Source of the DNA: Limnoperna fortunei
Taxonomy: Eukaryota; Mollusca; Bivalvia; Mytilida; Modiolidae
Length of the DNA stretch: 64,000 nt
Assembly: GCA_944474755.1 (NCBI GenBank)
Contig: OX104112.1
Span: 81,853,756 to 81,917,755, forward strand
Direction: 5' to 3'
The position numbers were made by a program, and so were the translations under genes. Shown here in pieces: positions 44,431 to 64,000 of the stretch. The notes below the pieces were generated by a model. It ran no database searches, had not been told where the DNA came from, and was given only the letters and a program-made list of their open reading frames with translations. The stretch's first letter is position 1, and the number at the start of each line of letters is the position of its first letter.

Positions 44431-46206
44431 TTACCACCCAACGCTTTTTTAGACTTATTGGAAGTGTGGGACTAATTTTATCACAGTGATGTGCATAGAA
44501 CTTCCGAATAGATGATAATCTACAGCTAAGCAGAACAAGAGTCCCAATTATATTAAATTTGTTATATATACTAGTATGTTGATTAACAATTATTACAGCG
44601 TCTAGTATAAGTAACGAGATATGACACTTGCTGAGTCTTTAGTGTAGAACGTACAAAAGCCCGTTCAGATATGAATCAGAAATCGGATGAAAAATGAACA
44701 AAGCAATGACACTGTCTACCACGATACAGTACCCAAATATTTATTTAAACTGCATGTAATTATGCTTTTAAAGTAAATACAGTTTGAAGTTTAGTAACTT
44801 ATTTGCCAAATTTTATCATCATGACTATTGACATTTTTAAAAAGTTTAAAAATCAACATAATTTGAGAACAGTTTTAGTGGTCGACATTTTTGTTTACCA
44901 TTTTGATAAATTTTATACTTTTTTAGTGTATTCTTAAAAATAAAAAATGTAAAAGGTATAGACCAATCAGTTCATTTTTTTAGGAGTTCGATCATCCTAT
45001 ATTATTTTTGTTGTGATACTTTCAGATGATGTAGCATGAAATATTTGCCGTTTTTCGAAAAGTTGGTGGTAATTCCCTTAAATGCAAATGATCTACACCT
45101 GAATTATAAACACAATATTCTGTTTCTGTCATATTCTACAAGAAGAATGTTTAAAAAAACAAAAGAAATAGGTCAGAATTTCAGAATATGATTAATAAGC
45201 ATACTTTTGTGTCCCTTTTTCCAACACCTTTTTTGATAATATTATGTTATGCAATTTCAGTTTCTATTTTACATCAAAATCTTTTTTTTTCATTTTAAAA
45301 TCAGTAATCGAAAGCAAGATTCTTTAATTTGCTTACCACACAGAATAACATATACAGGTATAATGTCATGTTTTTAATGTATCAAATCGGGGATACTATA
45401 TGAACAATTTTTAAAAACAAATTTTGTTAGGTTGAGTAACAAAATGCAAGCATACTAGTATGTTATGAAATATATATTAAAGCTTTTTAAATATTATTGT
45501 GACTCCTTTAGTTCTGCAATAAGTGCAATCATGGGGGGGGGGGGGGGTCGCGGGGTTCCAACGAACCCCACCTTGAAAACGATTAAGACCTATTAAAGTT
45601 GTGGCGTTCACTGTTTAAACTCGGGATCACAATCAATATAAACGCTTATGACCAGTTTAAATAATTCAGAGCTTCCTCTTCCCCGGCCGTGAAGAGCGAC
45701 TTGCTTGCAAGTTGATTTAACCACCCCCCTGAAAATTTCTGGCTACGGGTAAGGTTATGAAAGACTACAAATACAATGTCTACAACAGAAATTTGATGCA
45801 GGCCTGTTTGAAACTTTACAAAACAAAACAATAGCGAAAAATACAAGATGACGAAAGAAAACAAAAAGAGCTCTTTTGCATGGATTATTATTGTATAAAT
45901 CATTATATATCAAAAATAGGTTGAAGAAATTCAGGGCGAACTACCCTAATCACTCGTCCACCGAGGCTCCTTATGCTATAAACAACAACATATAATTTTC
46001 TATGCTTCTTGTGAACCACTTTGTTAGAAAATAAATCATCTTATATATAGATATATGTCGTATACATTTGTATAAAACATCTATAACCATAGACATAAGA
46101 ACTATAGACAATCTATTATTTTAGTATACATAAATGATAATATCAAAATGGATTTGAAATTTACAATAAAAAATTGACTATTTTTACTGTTCAGAAAATA
46201 TAATAA

Positions 46207-61620
<15,414 letters not shown>

Positions 61621-61875
61621 ACCTCAGTAAATTCAATATATATAATAATAAATAACCACACTTCACAAACTATTAAGATAATAACAACAACAGTTTCTTG
61701 GATACATAAGTCTATATTTATTTGGTTGACTAGTTACGGCAGTTACCTGCCATCATCAGATTGTCCCTCTCTTAACAATATATCTAATTTTGATTTTAGT
61801 TGATTGGCAAGTAAAATGAAAAATTTATATTGCAAGATGTAGCCTGTGATAATTTTAACAATTTAATTTTATGTG

Positions 61876-61881
61876 AATAAA
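61876..61881 (+). terminator. DUS2 polyadenylation signal
   Basis: AATAAA lies 256 bases after the stop codon and is followed by a T/GT-rich stretch (TTTTTTGTTGTTGTTTTG), the usual downstream element. An earlier AATAAA-like motif near 61648 could be an alternative. Confidence 0.6.
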
Positions 61882-61899
61882 AGTTGAATTTTTTGTTGT

Positions 61900-64000
61900 T
61901 GTTTTGTAATTGTGAACAAAGAGCATCAAATAGTTCTCATGTAATCCATGTCTGCAATTAAGGGTTTTTAAGGTTTAAGTTTGAAAACTGTTTTACCATT
62001 TATTATTTTTTTATATTTTAATTTACTTTCACCCTACAAGCAAAAACAAAAATCAAGTTATTCATATCTAGTTTGTAGTCAATTGGAACCAGACAGGTTG
62101 GCAGTCTGTATGTTCTGTTTATTACTCCTGTACATTTCTCAGTTGCTTTCTTTGTTAACTAATTCTCATCCGGAATATACCTTTTATACGGATAGTGATC
62201 ACTGGGTTTTAAATCAACCATCATCATGGCACTTCTTTTAATTTATTACCTACAATGCTCTTTGTTGAAATATGTACAGCTGTCTAAGGCAGAGTCCATG
62301 TCTGTCACAGATGTAAACCATCTTAGGTTTTTCTATCTATATATCATTGAGATATCCAAGGTCACCAGTCATGGTACACGACAAACTAAAACAAGTGTGG
62401 AAGGGATACCCCCCCCCCCCCCCCCCCCGCATTCAAGTCCAATTATCTCCCCTTAATGATATCCAAGGTCAAAAAAATCCTTCATGCACATCTACATATA
62501 ATGTACTTCCTTTTTGCTAAGTTTCATCGAGCAGTTTAGGAGGAGTTGCGCTTACAAGGGATGTGGACAGACAGAGTGGTTCCTATATACCCCCCAAACA
62601 AGTTTGCCGGGGGTATAATGATCAAACCTCATGTCACATATAAAAATTGTAGCTCAAAAGAGGAACATGTTATAGCCTGGACATGATTTGTTACAGGCTG
62701 ATGGACAGATCTGGCACCACTTTTAGTAGCAAGGTCTTAATTAGCCAAGCATTTAGTGGTACATAATTTGTAATTTGTGTTTTGTTATGCAAGTCCTATG
62801 AAGTGCAACACCATTGGGGACATGTGACAGACATATCTACCATGGATTCAGAAAACAAAGAATGTAGTACAATTCTCTATGTTAAAAATTGTTTTAGTTG
62901 TTTAGTGTGTGTTGGTGGTTACAAACCAATTCTTTATTGTCTAATAAATAACAGGATGTTAACAAGCTTGTTCATATGATAATTCATGACACCTGCCTGT
63001 AATGTAGGTTCTTTTTGCATACATGAATAAACAGCTGGGCCATGTGTGCATGAAGAGCCCATCTGAAGATACAAGTACAAGAGTTATACACTTCATTGGT
63101 GCATAAGTTTATCTGCACTGATCATACATAAACACATCTATGAATATTAACAATGCCTGAAGTAAATTGATGAAAGTTTGAAAACTAAAACCAATCCCCC
63201 TCACCTTTTTTTAAATACTTTAAAAAAAAATAAGTTTACCAAAAATAAAAGAATGCTTGCATCTATCAAAATAAAATAATTCCCTAAATGTTCAATAAAA
63301 CTGATGAAAGCATTTCAAGTTTTTGTGTTGTAGTTTGAAAAGAAGAAAATCCCACCTTTTTTCACAATATAGTCCCATAAGAATAATAAGAATTTTCCAA
63401 AACACAAAAGGATATAAACATATATCAATATAAACAACTCCCGATACTTTCAGGCGAATTCATGAAAGAATGTTTTGAAGTTATAGTCTGAAAAATATAA
63501 AATCCCCCCTTTTTTCACAAACATTGTTGATTAAAGCACAATGAATTTGTGACGAAGTCCCCTATAAATGCATAGCCTTTTAAACCCAATGTTAACTATC
63601 TACCACTGAAGCAGGATCATAACTCCAGGACAAAAATACAAATACATCATTCAGAAAAAAATCAATTGTTTCATCAACCTTTTGTGTAATTGCAAATATG
63701 GAAAACTAATAGACTCTTAGAAAAGGGGGGCAAGATCTTTCCTGTTAATGTGGTTTGGGCATTTTTACTTGTGTGTTTTTTTTTAAATAAAGAAACTGTT
63801 AACTGTTTTTCAACCATTACCTGTTATCTGTTTTCTTTAAAATTTACCCTGCTTGCCGTAAATACAATTGCTCTTTGATGAAATTCTGCTGTTTTGTTTT
63901 TTTTTTTTATTTTTGAACTCAGTTTTCTGTTTTCTCATTTAAATTGCTGTTATGTTATCATTATTTTAAATATTTTCTTATATCTGTTTTGGGAAAAATA
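61900..64000. other. Downstream of DUS2, no further gene recognised
   Basis: Apart from the element at 62391-62617, this stretch is AT-rich with short frames on the plus strand that match no family I know. ATAAAATCCCCCCTTTTTTC-like phrases occur twice (63.35 and 63.50 kb). Confidence 0.4.
62391..62617 (+). mobile_element. Short element with ACAAGTGTGGA start and GGGGGTATAA end, copy 2
   Basis: It is collinear with 10086-10348: ACAAGTGTGGAAGGGATACC, a run of 20 C, ATTCAAGTCCAATTATCTCC, CATGCACATCTACATATAAT, GCGCTTACAAGGGATGTGGA, and the hairpin end TATACCCCCC..GGGGGTATAA. Noncoding. Confidence 0.75.

Overview
This is an AT-rich animal genomic window from an invertebrate. Protein-coding exons are short, bounded by GT..AG introns, and embedded in a dense field of mobile-element remnants. 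The repeat content includes Helentron-like elements with tandem core repeats of about 146 bp (the 'pearl'/HINE type described in bivalves), tRNA-headed SINEs with a long conserved tail, and many small inverted-repeat elements. This points to a mollusc, most likely a bivalve. Species cannot be decided from the sequence.

Two conserved housekeeping genes are recognisable, arranged head to head. On the minus strand, from about 40.6 kb to the left edge, is NUP93, the inner-ring scaffold nucleoporin: 16 coding exons can be placed. Its last C-terminal exons lie beyond the left edge. A block of roughly 150 residues in the middle is missing, in an intron-like interval (12.1-16.2 kb) that contains a 200-base assembly gap. 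On the plus strand, from 46.2 to 61.6 kb, is a complete DUS2, the tRNA dihydrouridine-20 synthase: 14 coding exons, 508 residues, with a flavin TIM-barrel and a C-terminal double-stranded-RNA-binding domain. The 5.6 kb between the two start codons holds both promoters, a SINE, two inverted-repeat elements and a large palindrome.

The rest is mostly repeat. Four related arrays of a 146-bp unit lie at 1-1020, 9.3-9.9, 16.3-17.6 and 19.2-20.8 kb. Other elements with the same plan but different sequence lie at 10.1, 12.9-14.9, 30.1, 32.6-33.1, 35.0-35.3 and 62.4 kb. A 5.4-kb element at 22.6-28.0 kb has terminal inverted repeats of about 1 kb, CACTG ends and a 3-bp target duplication. Smaller elements with readable target duplications are a hAT-like one (30.77-31.73 kb), a Mutator-like foldback (12.46-12.60 kb), two TTAA-flanked piggyBac-like copies (15.57 and 47.54 kb) and a TA-flanked one (35.46-36.29 kb). 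Minisatellites occupy introns: 48 bp at 10.4-11.3 kb, 55 bp at 39.67-40.43 kb, and 44 bp at 56.10-56.63 kb.

Three observations deserve most attention. First, a tandem array in DUS2 has copied an exon end together with its 5' splice site eleven times. Second, several unrelated repeat families share one architecture: a left-end motif that is the inverse of the distal arm of a right-end hairpin, with core repeats rich in AGGTCA nuclear-receptor half-sites. Third, both long terminal repeats of the CACTG element carry the same inward-facing start exon followed by a splice donor.
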